Assembly: GCA_050733935.1 (NCBI GenBank)
Contig: JBOHUC010000107.1
Location: 1 to 60,660, forward strand
Source: JBOHUC01 sp050733935
Lineage (GTDB): Bacteria > Eisenbacteria > RBG-16-71-46 > DASYSL01
Length of the DNA: 60,660 bases
Direction of reading: 5' to 3'
Shown here: piece by piece, positions 17,369 to 25,900 of the stretch
Layout of the letters: each line of letters starts with the position of its first letter
Numbering within the stretch: position 1 is the first letter of the stretch
Made by a program: the position numbers and the translations under genes
Notes under the pieces: model-generated
The model's input: the letters and a program-made list of their open reading frames with translations, nothing else
What the model was told of the DNA's origin: nothing
The model's database searches: none

Positions 17369-17956
17369 ATGGATCGAATTCGAAGCGCCGTCATTGGATG
17401 CGCGGGCGGGATCGTTGTCGCAGCGGTCGCTTTCACGTCGTGCACGACGGCGCGCACTGAAGCGCCCGCAATGACGCAAGCCGAGAAGATCGCGCGTGGA
17501 AAGGTGATCTCGTACTCATCGGGCTGCGTGGACTGCCACACGCCCGGAACTTTCTATGGCGTTCCCGACACGACCCGCATGCTCTCGGGGAGCGAGCTCG
17601 GATGGGAAGGCCCGTGGGGCGTGACCTATCCGCGGAACCTCACGCCGGATCCGGAGACCGGGATCGCAAGCTGGACCGAGGAAGACATCATCAACGCGTT
17701 CCGGAAGGGCCACCGGCCGGACAAGACTCCCATCCTTCCACCCATGCCGTGGCCCGCATACGCCTACATGAGTGACGAGGATGCCGAAGCGCTCGCGGCC
17801 TACATCAAGAGCCTGCCGCCCGTCGTGCACAAAGCTCCCGATCGCATCCCGCCGGGCACGCCCACAACCGCTGCGCGTCTCACGTTCCCGCCGCCGCCGG
17901 AGTGGGACGGCCGGAATCTTCCTCCGCCGCCCGCCGCCGCTCCTGCGACGAACTGA
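17369..17956 (+). CDS. c-type cytochrome, probable lipoprotein
   Basis: The 195-residue protein carries one haem-binding motif, CVDCH, in SSGCVDCHTPG, and the family's downstream YPRNLTPDPETGIASWTEEDI and PPMPWPAYAYMSDEDAEALAAYIKSLPP. The methionine in PPMPW or the one before SDED could be the distal ligand. The N-terminus is hydrophobic and ends in FTSC, a plausible lipobox, so it is probably lipid-anchored in the periplasm. The pattern matches cytochromes that serve dehydrogenases, and a partnership with the upstream FAD-Rieske enzyme is possible but not shown. AGGAGG lies directly upstream of the start. Confidence 0.9.
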   Translation: MDRIRSAVIGCAGGIVVAAVAFTSCTTARTEAPAMTQAEKIARGKVISYSSGCVDCHTPGTFYGVPDTTRMLSGSELGWEGPWGVTYPRNLTPDPETGIASWTEEDIINAFRKGHRPDKTPILPPMPWPAYAYMSDEDAEALAAYIKSLPPVVHKAPDRIPPGTPTTAARLTFPPPPEWDGRNLPPPPAAAPATN

Positions 17957-17988
17957 CCTTCGCGAAGATTCTTCGAAGGCTGTTTTTC

Positions 17989-18022
17989 CGGGCCCGGCTC
18001 GAATGCCGGGCCCGTTGCTTTC
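17989..18022 (+). terminator. Rho-independent-type terminator after the cytochrome gene
   Basis: CGGGCCCGGC (17989-17998) and GCCGGGCCCG (18005-18014) form a perfect 10-bp stem with a 6-nt loop, followed by TTGCTTTC. It is preceded by TTTTT. Confidence 0.75.
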
Positions 18023-18120
18023 GGAGTGCAGGGTCTGCTTGACTCCACGTCCATTTCGTTCCACGATCGTTGCCCGGCACATCGCCGATTGGTTGTTGTC
18101 CTCGCAGGCAGGGTCATCCC

Positions 18121-18492
18121 ATGAGCAACGCCCGAGTCCTCCTCGCAGCCCTCGCGTTTGTTGTCGCATCGAACGTGCAAATGGTTCGTCGTCCGGCGGT
18201 GGTTCTGGCCGAGCCCGCGCCGATCTTTCTCTTCGAGTGGGGGACCATGGGGAGTGGGCCCGGTCAGTTCGATGGCGCCTTCGGCCTCGCGCTGAACGCG
18301 GACGGGCATCTGCTCGTGGCGGACGGCTACAACGGACGAATTCAGAGGTTCGACCTGGACGGCCACTATTTGGGCGAGCTTCGGCTTGGCCCCTACCGGA
18401 CTCCCCGTGACATCGCGTTGGGCCGGACGGGGAGCTGTACGTCGCCGAGGGGGGGAACCAGCAGATCGAGGTCTTCGATCGCAACGGGGTGA
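18121..18492 (+). CDS. Secreted NHL-repeat protein, N-terminal fragment (frameshifted)
   Basis: The fragment starts with a signal peptide (MSNARVLLAALAFVVASNVQ) and NHL beta-propeller repeats (FEWGTMGSGPGQFDGAFGLALNADG, VADGYNGRIQRFD). After DIALG the reading turns into Ser/Arg-rich nonsense and stops at 18492. The natural continuation DGELYVAEGGNQQIEVFDRNG is found in the next frame, so one C has been lost near 18423 (GGCCGGAC where GGCCCGGAC is expected). Together with the next entry it would be a ~325-residue protein. It resembles the NHL gene at the right edge of the window. Confidence 0.8.
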   Translation: MSNARVLLAALAFVVASNVQMVRRPAVVLAEPAPIFLFEWGTMGSGPGQFDGAFGLALNADGHLLVADGYNGRIQRFDLDGHYLGELRLGPYRTPRDIALGRTGSCTSPRGGTSRSRSSIATG

Positions 18493-19097
18493 GTCTCCGT
18501 CACTGGGGGACGCCCGGAACGGGACCCGGTGAGTTCAACATGGCGGACGGCGTTGCGGTCGACGGCCTTGGGAACGTGTACGTCACGGATCGCGACAATC
18601 ATCGAATCCAGAAGTTCGATGCTCTCGGAAACCACCTCACGATGTGGGGATCGTACGGCTCGTTGCCGGGTGAGTTCCTGTACCCCGTCGGAATTGCCTG
18701 CGGTCCCGATGGAAATGTCTATGTGGCGGACAATGTGAACGGACGGATCCAGAAGTTCACTCCGAACGGCGCATTCCTCGGCACCATCGGAGGCCAAGGG
18801 CCGGGAGACGGACAACTGCGGGCTGTGTCGGACGTCGCGCTGGATCGGGACGGGAACGTCTACGTCGTGGATTCGGGCAACCACCGCTGCCAGAAGTTCG
18901 ATGCCGACGGCAGGTTTCTCTCGAAGTGGGGATCCTACGGCCGCGATCCTGGACAGTTCACGATCGGGTTCGCCATCGTTCCGGCTCCCGATGGTTCGGT
19001 CTTCGCCACCGATCCGTTTCGCGTCTTGAAGTTCGGTCCTGCGCCGGTTCCGACCGACCCGACCACCTGGGGTCGACTCAAGGCCTCGCGTCGATAG
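18489..19097 (+). CDS. NHL-repeat protein, C-terminal fragment ending in the WGxxK tail
   Basis: This is the rest of the frameshifted NHL protein. It contains four further propeller repeats of about 47 residues (GTPGTGPGEFNMADGVAVD, DRDNHRIQKFDALG, DNVNGRIQKFTPNG, DSGNHRCQKFDADG). The protein ends in VPTDPTTWGRLKASRR. This tail resembles the ends of two unrelated secreted proteins in the window (at 22021 and 51959) and may be a sorting or anchoring signal. The GTG at 18489 overlaps the upstream stop, but the homologous residues before it show that this is a frameshift and not two genes. Confidence 0.8.
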   Translation: MSLRHWGTPGTGPGEFNMADGVAVDGLGNVYVTDRDNHRIQKFDALGNHLTMWGSYGSLPGEFLYPVGIACGPDGNVYVADNVNGRIQKFTPNGAFLGTIGGQGPGDGQLRAVSDVALDRDGNVYVVDSGNHRCQKFDADGRFLSKWGSYGRDPGQFTIGFAIVPAPDGSVFATDPFRVLKFGPAPVPTDPTTWGRLKASRR

Positions 19098-19112
19098 GGG
19101 GCTGCGCCGCCT

Positions 19113-20429
19113 TTACCGGGCTGGCGTCTTCTTGTCTGCGACGCTCGGGTGCGACAGCCACCACATGAGCTCGACGAACGTTACCGGATAGGTCATGGAG
19201 CAGCGCCAGCCGCGGAAGCGGGTCTGGGCATGCCCTGTTCGCTCGAGCACGTGCCGCACGGCGGCCGAGTGGTTCACGACCCCCGGGATCTCGAACGCCT
19301 GAGGCCCGAGCGGGAGCTGCTGGATCGCGCTCGAGAGATCGGCTTCGGAGAAGTGGCGCTGGCCGTCCGCCCGGGGCGGGCGCATTCGCTCGCGCGGGCC
19401 GGGCAGCAGAAACGAGACCTGCGGAACCGCGTCGGGAAAGACGGTCTCGGCCAGGTAGATGTCACGCACCATCTGCACGCACGGCGTGTGGAGAATGTAC
19501 CCGCGCAGGGACTGCATGCGCTCCTCGGGAACGATCGGCCAGCCGTTCTGGATGCGGAACGCCGACACGAACTGAGCCGGCGCGTGAACGGTTGGATCGC
19601 CGGGGAGGACGAGCGTCGTCATGTCGCCGCCGCGCACGACGTCGAGCTCGGGCAGGGGCTGCGTGCTGAACGCCGGCAGGAGGAAGCTCTGCGGATTTGC
19701 AGCTCCGCTCTCGCCGTTGATCGTGACCATGCGGATCCCGTGCTCGCTCATCGCGTCGCTGGCGTCGCCCCACAGGCTGAGCAGCGCGAGCGGTGTGCTC
19801 GGGCGCATGCGGCGGAGCCCGATGCGGCGATGGATCTCGATGCCGTCGATGCGGCTCGGATTCGCCGAGGGCACGAGGAAGAGCGACGTCGAGAGCACGT
19901 CGCAAAAGTGCCCGAGGAGAAACGACATCGCCTTGAACGACGCCTGCTTCGCGATGTGCTCCCGGCGGGAGAGCGCGACCGGCGACGACTCGGAGATCTG
20001 GGCGTCGATCGAGGCTCGCCCGCCGGGAACGGAATCGAGGAGCTCGTCGAAGCGGCGGGTCGCCGCTTTCAGGTTCTCGATCGAGGCCGGGTCGGCGTAC
20101 CGGCGGGCCAGGTCGGCGAAGATCTGGAGCCCCCCGGGAGACGGCACGAGGTGCATGAGCTCGAGATCGGACGACGCCTGAACCGCCCGCACGAGCCGGC
20201 TCGCGAGGCTCTTGTCGAGCCCGATGGCACGCGCCACCCGCGTTGGCCGGGGACGCGGTCCGGCCACGGCCTCGAGGACGGCGCTGAGCGTCTCCCGAAG
20301 CTCGCGACCGGTTGCTTCGATCCTCTGCGAAATATCCGCGCGGGCCGATCCTTCCGTCACGATCGGCGTCACGCGGCGTTCTCCTTCGTGGAAGTCCGAG
20401 TCTTTCCGTCCCGCCGCTTCATCCGACAT
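19113..20429 (-). CDS. Conserved-looking hypothetical protein with possible N-terminal HTH
   Basis: The 438-residue protein was not recognised. It has no signal peptide or membrane segment. Residues ~60-85 (PTRVARAIGLDKSLASRLVRAVQ) read as a helix-turn-helix, and the following helices (FADLARRYADPASIENLKAATRRFDELLD) are typical of a regulatory linker. The remaining ~300 residues form an alpha/beta domain with no known motif, ending in HAQTRFRGWRCSMTYPVTFVELMWWLSHP. A DNA-binding regulator with a ligand domain is possible. It converges on the frameshifted NHL gene and is preceded by the HAF-repeat protein on the same strand. Confidence 0.65.
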   Translation of the reverse strand: MSDEAAGRKDSDFHEGERRVTPIVTEGSARADISQRIEATGRELRETLSAVLEAVAGPRPRPTRVARAIGLDKSLASRLVRAVQASSDLELMHLVPSPGGLQIFADLARRYADPASIENLKAATRRFDELLDSVPGGRASIDAQISESSPVALSRREHIAKQASFKAMSFLLGHFCDVLSTSLFLVPSANPSRIDGIEIHRRIGLRRMRPSTPLALLSLWGDASDAMSEHGIRMVTINGESGAANPQSFLLPAFSTQPLPELDVVRGGDMTTLVLPGDPTVHAPAQFVSAFRIQNGWPIVPEERMQSLRGYILHTPCVQMVRDIYLAETVFPDAVPQVSFLLPGPRERMRPPRADGQRHFSEADLSSAIQQLPLGPQAFEIPGVVNHSAAVRHVLERTGHAQTRFRGWRCSMTYPVTFVELMWWLSHPSVADKKTPAR

Positions 20430-20479
20430 TCGGGCATTCTCGTCATTCCTCCGAGAGAGTCAACCCCAACGCGCGAAAT

Positions 20480-21898
20480 TCAGCGCGCGCGCACCAGTCG
20501 CCGCGAGGCCATTCCTACCGGCGTGGAGACACGCGCGAAGTAGAGGCCCGGCGCCGCAGTCCGCCCGTCAGCCATGCGTCCATCCCAGGTGACCGAGTGC
20601 GGACCCGCCGCGACCTCGTCGCTCAGGAGGGCTGCGACCCGGCGCCCGGCCGCGTCGAACACCGATACGTCGACGCGCGACGGCGTCTCGAGCGTGAACT
20701 CAAGGCGCGTTGTCGAGGACGATGGATTCGGGCGCGGGGTAGCAAGCGAAAGGCGCGCCGGACCGGCCGACTCCTCGACGGCAACCGTCGCCGGACGCGT
20801 GATCCGGAATGCGCGGGTGTCGTAGGGGGGAGTGAGCATCTGTCCGTAGCCGAAGATCTTCGAGCCGTCAGGCGTGACCTTGGTGAGGCTCTGAATCGTG
20901 AAGTTCGGGTCCACGAGCACGCCGTTGTTCGCCAGGTACTCGTTCACGTCGATGACGCCGGTCGCCTCCGTCCAGACGAAGCCGGTAGGGGTGAAGGGCG
21001 AGCCGTCGAACGAGCAGTAGCCGACGACGATGCTTCCGTCGGCGCTCACCGAGTAGGCAATGTTGATCCCGCCCGGTTCGGTGCCGTCCACGTAACCCAG
21101 GACCTGGGTGGGACCGAAGACGCCGCCCGTCCGCTTCCACATCGCGGCTGCGCGGCGGTTGCTCACAGGGTCCTTCGCAAAGCCGACGATGATGTCGCCG
21201 TTCGGCGAAGTTGACCGCGCCTCGCCGTGCCAAGCGATCGTGGCTTCATCGTAGTCAGAAAGGAGCACGAGCGAGCCGTTCACCCACGCGGCCGGGCGCC
21301 ACGGACCCGTCGGAGTCTCGACCCAGCCCACGATGACCGACGCGTCATAGTTCGCGCCGTTCGCGCGACTCGCCTGATTGGTCGTCGTGCCGCCGAGGTC
21401 GACGACGCCCGTGGCCTGAGTCCACTTCGAGGCGTGCGCCCGGCCGAACCCATGGCGCCAGTAGAGGCCGACCACGGTCGAGCCGTCGCCCGACATCCCC
21501 CAGACGTTGCCGTAGGAGCCGTCGGTTGAACCGCCATCGGGCGGAATGGGAGGCATGAGCTCCTGCCACCCGGTCGCCTGCGTCCACAGACCCTGCGTCG
21601 TGTACGAGCTGTCGACGCTTCCGATGGACGAGGCGATGCGTGTTCCGTCCGCCGAGACTCCCGGGATGCCTCCTCCACCGACGAACTGCGGCCGGCCGAG
21701 CGAGACGAATCCGGTGGACTCCGTCCAGTAGAAGGGGATGTATCCACCGCTTGCACCGTTACCCACCACGACGGAGCCATCGTTCGAGGCGGCGAGCGGG
21801 TAGCCCTCGTCGAACAGGAAGTCGAACGTGACCGCGGCGTGCGCCGGCTGTGCGAGGAGAGCCAGGCTTGCGGCCAGGCCCAGGATGGTTTGCTTCAT
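20480..21898 (-). CDS. Secreted HAF-type repeat protein with FlgD-like C-terminal domain
   Basis: The 472-residue protein has a signal peptide (LGLAASLALLAQPAHA). The body repeats a ~45-50-residue unit built around W-T-x-A-T-G-x-x-x-L/V (WTESTGFVSLG, WTQATGWQELM, WTQATGVVDLGG, WTEATGVIDVNEYL) and S-x-D-G-S-x-V-V-G, which is the HAF or 'extracellular repeat' pattern, probably a beta propeller. The last ~90 residues are a FlgD-like Ig domain (PRPNPSSSTTRLEFTL, VSVFDAAGRRVAAL, HSVTWDGRM, GLYFARV). It is a surface or extracellular protein; its ligand is unknown. The start is supported by GGGAG upstream. Confidence 0.85.
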   Translation of the reverse strand: MKQTILGLAASLALLAQPAHAAVTFDFLFDEGYPLAASNDGSVVVGNGASGGYIPFYWTESTGFVSLGRPQFVGGGGIPGVSADGTRIASSIGSVDSSYTTQGLWTQATGWQELMPPIPPDGGSTDGSYGNVWGMSGDGSTVVGLYWRHGFGRAHASKWTQATGVVDLGGTTTNQASRANGANYDASVIVGWVETPTGPWRPAAWVNGSLVLLSDYDEATIAWHGEARSTSPNGDIIVGFAKDPVSNRRAAAMWKRTGGVFGPTQVLGYVDGTEPGGINIAYSVSADGSIVVGYCSFDGSPFTPTGFVWTEATGVIDVNEYLANNGVLVDPNFTIQSLTKVTPDGSKIFGYGQMLTPPYDTRAFRITRPATVAVEESAGPARLSLATPRPNPSSSTTRLEFTLETPSRVDVSVFDAAGRRVAALLSDEVAAGPHSVTWDGRMADGRTAAPGLYFARVSTPVGMASRRLVRAR

Positions 21899-22020
21899 GA
21901 GGGTTCTCCCGGGGGGATGACTACGTTCGTCGGGTGCGTCGTGGGTTCGGGACGCCCCGGGTGCGGGTCACCGGGAATCCCGCCCCGATGACGCCGCTCC
22001 TCGACAGGCGTTCTTTGCGA

Positions 22021-22698
22021 CTACCGATACAGAGACTTCATGTGACCCCACGACTTCGAGACGGTGGGGACCGGGAACTCGCCCTCGATCTTGAGCGAGT
22101 AGTCGTACATGTTCGGAGCGAGCACGTAGATCCAGTTGGAGTTCACAGTGCAGGCTTCGATCGTCGCCGTCGGATCGCCCACGATGGGCCCGGCCGTGAC
22201 GAGGTGCACCGTGTACGGGAAGAGTCCGCGCGAGTGCCGCGGCGTGAGCGACACCCAGTAGTCACCGGCCGGCAGGCTGATGTTGAGGCCCGTGGCTGAC
22301 ACGACGGCCACGGTGGTGGTGCCGACCGTCGTGTAGCTGATCGAGATCGGGACGTTGTTCGCCACGTTGTTGACGTCGGTGCTGATCGCCGTGGGCATTG
22401 GACCCGTCTTCGGCGCGATCCACAGGAAGGCCTGCGACGCGGCCTCGACGTTGCCGAGGGACTCCAGGATTCGGACCGTCTGGATGTTGACCGGCTGCGA
22501 GAAGTGGACGTCAGACGCGTTGTGGAGCTTCGTATTGCCCGAGATCGCGTTGCACGACGAGGACGCGAGGTTGAGCGAACCCTCGAACGTCGGATCAATG
22601 TTCGTCTGGTCCCAGAGGACCGCGGCGCCGGCGGCCGACGCGAGCGAAACGAGCAGCGCGGACGCAACCGCGATGACTCCGGAGTGGCGAAGACGCAT
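22021..22698 (-). CDS. Secreted protein of unknown function ending in the WGxxK tail
   Basis: The 225-residue product has a signal peptide (GVIAVASALLVSLASAAGA). The mature part is a beta-rich domain starting LWDQTNIDPTFEGSLNLASS, a style seen in secreted proteins that report appearance-type structural domains; no catalytic motif is visible and the family was not recognised. The C-terminus is VPTVSKSWGHMKSLYR, matching the tails of two unrelated secreted proteins in this window. It lacks the FlgD-like domain carried by its neighbours. A minus-strand promoter lies at 22772-22801, and GAGG precedes the start. Confidence 0.75.
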   Translation of the reverse strand: MRLRHSGVIAVASALLVSLASAAGAAVLWDQTNIDPTFEGSLNLASSSCNAISGNTKLHNASDVHFSQPVNIQTVRILESLGNVEAASQAFLWIAPKTGPMPTAISTDVNNVANNVPISISYTTVGTTTVAVVSATGLNISLPAGDYWVSLTPRHSRGLFPYTVHLVTAGPIVGDPTATIEACTVNSNWIYVLAPNMYDYSLKIEGEFPVPTVSKSWGHMKSLYR

Positions 22699-22771
22699 GG
22701 AGCACCTCGCAAGACAGGGGAAAAGGGAGAAAGGGAAACGGTCGGAACACCAAGAGAAGCCCGACGGGCGG

Positions 22772-22801
22772 AGGATAAGGGCTCACTCTGGAGCCATGCA
22801 A
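22772..22801 (-). promoter_or_regulatory. Promoter of the WGxxK-tailed secreted protein gene
   Basis: On the minus strand TTGCAT (22801-22796) is followed after 18 nt by TATCCT (22777-22772). It faces away from the plus-strand promoter at 22898. Confidence 0.45.
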
Positions 22802-22897
22802 GAGTAATCTGAGAGAATTCTCATACCGCCAGAAATATACATTAACTCATTTAATCAGAGTTATTTGATGGCACTGTATTGGTCTGGGAGAATTTTG
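22802..22897. other. AT-rich island between divergent promoters
   Basis: About 95 bases of strikingly AT-rich sequence in a GC-rich contig, including runs such as AATATACATTAACTCATTTAATC. It separates the divergent promoters of the 22021 and 22980 genes and probably acts as shared upstream regulatory DNA. Confidence 0.5.
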
Positions 22898-22926
22898 TTG
22901 ATCGCTCAGCGTTTCGGCCTTATCCT
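22898..22926 (+). promoter_or_regulatory. Promoter of the 1610-residue subtilase gene
   Basis: TTGATC - 17 nt - TATCCT, 54 bases before the GTG start at 22980. Confidence 0.5.
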
Positions 22927-22979
22927 GCGCGCCTGCGTCCCCGCCCGGTCCCATCCTCTCGAGCGAAAGCGAGTGACTC

Positions 22980-25900
22980 GTGACTGGTTCCTCCCGTAGG
23001 CGCGCCCTGTGTGCGCTCCTGGTCCTCGCGGTCTTCGGATCGCCGTCCCTCGACGCGAGCGCTCGTGTGCTGGAGGCCTCCTCCGGCCCGTCCACCGCTT
23101 CGCCCGCTCCGGTTCGCCCGATGCCAGGAGATCGGGTGTCCGAACGAAACGGCTCATTCGAAGTGGACCCCGGCAAGGAGGCCAGGGATCTGCGGGTGGT
23201 TGTCGCCCGCTTTCCGTTCGATCCCTCCGGGTGGACGGCACTCCCTGAGGGGTCGGCGTGGACGATTATCCCGGCCGGGACGGGGACCGTTGCGCTCGAG
23301 CCTCTGGGCCTCGCGGAGGGCACGGAAGCGAACCTCTGGTGGACCGTCGTGTGGACCGATTCGCGCACCGGTGCGCTGCGAGCGGGCGACGTGCGCACGT
23401 TCACTCTCCTCCCACGCTTTGCGAATCGTGTCGGGCCCGATGGCCTCGTTCGTCCGAACGCGACGGGCCGGCTCGCAAGAAGTGCCGCTGACCTCCGCGG
23501 CACGGAAGGACCGAGGCGCGCGATCCAGCTCGCATCCGGGGTGACGCTCGAACCCGACGGGCCGACGTCGGCGCCGGAGCTCGCGCGGTTGCGGAGAACC
23601 GCGGCCGACGACGGGACGACCAGGAGCGTCCCCGAGCGCGGCGCCTACCTCGTCCAGTTCGCGGACGGTTCACCCGACTCGGCGAAGGCTCGCATTGCGA
23701 CTGCCGGCGGCACGCTCGCATGGCCGATCGCAGGGGATGGCTACGTCGTGCGACTCGAGGCGGACGAGCTTGCGCGACTGGCCGCATCGGGCGGGGAGCC
23801 GTGGATCGCGCCGTATGAGCCGGTCTATCGCATGAGCCCTGACCTGCGCGACACGACGGGAGCGACCGGAGCGACCGGAACAGCGGCCGATGTCACCGCG
23901 CTTCTCTTCGACGACGCCGACACGGGAGCGACGCTCGACGCCCTGCGCGCATTGGGCGCAGTGGGAGTTGCACTCCAGGCCGACGGCCGAAACCGGCTCG
24001 TGCGTTTCGAGCTCGACCGCACGCGTCTCGAAGCGGCGGCCGCGCTCACAGACGTGGCCTGGATCGAGCCCACGCCGAAGTACGAGCCGCACAATCGGGA
24101 CGCGCAGTGGGTCATTCAGTCGGGCGTGCCCGACTTCCGCCCGGTGACGGGCCATGGCCTGCGCGGCCAGGGTCAGATCCTCATGGTCTCCGACAGCGGC
24201 ATTCGCGCGAATCACGAGATGTTCGACGACCCGGGGCACCCGATCACGGACTGGGGCGACTTCCCGACGCACCGCAAGATCGTCGCCTACAAGCCGGGCA
24301 CGCCCCTGAATTCCCTCGGCTTCGGCGACGATCTCGCCTTCGACTACCACGGAACACACACGAGCGGCACGGTAGCAGGGGACCCGAGCCCGACATCCGC
24401 CGCGCCGTGGGCGGGTCTCGCGCCTGCTGCGCGCCTCTATTTCATGGACGTCGGGAGTGGGGGGCCCGGTCGCACGTTCACGCTGCCCTCCGACCTCAAC
24501 GACCTGTTCCGTCCGTCCTACGACGGAAACGCGGCGGGGCGAGCACGCATCTCGTCGAACTCGTGGGGTCAGACCTCGTCGCTCGGCGCGTACACGCTGA
24601 CCTCGATGCAGGTCGACCAGTTCGCCTGGGATCACCCCGACTACCTGATCGCGTACTCAGTCGGCAACGTCGGTGTGTTCGCCTCGGCGGCGGCACCTTC
24701 CACAGCCAAGAACTGCCTGACGGTGGGCGCGACCGGAAACGGCACGGAACAGAATCAGCTCGCTCCCTTCTCGAGCCGCGGGCCGACGCGCGACGGCCGC
24801 CGCAAGCCGACCGTCGTCGCGCCGGGGAACCCCGTGGTCTCGTCGATCGGCTCGACGCGCTACTCGTACGCGGGATACGGGGGCACGTCCATGGCCACAC
24901 CGGCGGTCGCCGGGGCCATGGCGCTCGTGCGTCAGTACCTGACCGAGGGCTGGTATCCGACCGGTGCACCCGTCGCAGCGAACGCATTCGAGCCGTCCGC
25001 GGCACTCCTGCGCGCCATGGCGGTGGCGGCGGCGCGGAACGACGTGGTCAGCTTCCGCGCGCCCGACAATTCGATCGGCTACGGCCGGCTCACGATCGAC
25101 GACGTTCTCCACTTCCCCGGCGACCCGTTGCGCACGCTGCTCGTCGATCCCACGGACGGGCTCGGCGATCTCGAGTACGTCGAGTACACGGTGAACGTCA
25201 CCGATCCCTCGGTCCCGCTCAAGATTGCACTCTGCTGGACCGACGCGCCGGGCAGCCCGGCGTCGCAGATCCAGCTCGTCAACGATCTCGACCTCGTCGT
25301 GACGCACGGAGGCCAGACCTATCGCGGCAACTATCTGCTCAACGGCGTGTCGATCGCGGGCGGGGTGCGCGACACGCTCAACGTCGAGGAGTTCGTGCGT
25401 CTCGCCACACCCGGCCCCGGGCAGTGGACGGTTCGCATCGAGGGGCGCCGCGTCGTTCAGGGACCTCAGCGCTTCGCGCTCTGCATCACGGGCGGTGTGG
25501 GCGGGCCGGCCGGCGCGATTGCGCTCGACCGCTTCCAGTACGGACTCACCGACACGATCGCAATCGAGGTCATCGACACGAACGGGACGGGCCCGCTTGC
25601 GGTGCGCGTCCTGTCGGGCAGCGAGCCGGCGGGGGAGGTGGTCACGCTGACCGGGTCGAACGGCGTGTTCCGGGGTTCGCTCCCGATCGCCCCGATCCCG
25701 GGATACCTCGCCTCCGACGGCATCCTCGCGGTCTCCTCGGACGACATCGTCACCGCGGCCTACGTGGATATCTCTCCGTTCGCGCAGGCAATGGCCAGTG
25801 CTCGCATCAACGTGCAAGCACCGACCATCTCGAGCGTGCACGCAACCTCCCTCGGCGCGACCCGCGCGCTCGTGACGTGGACGACCGACATCGCCGCGAC

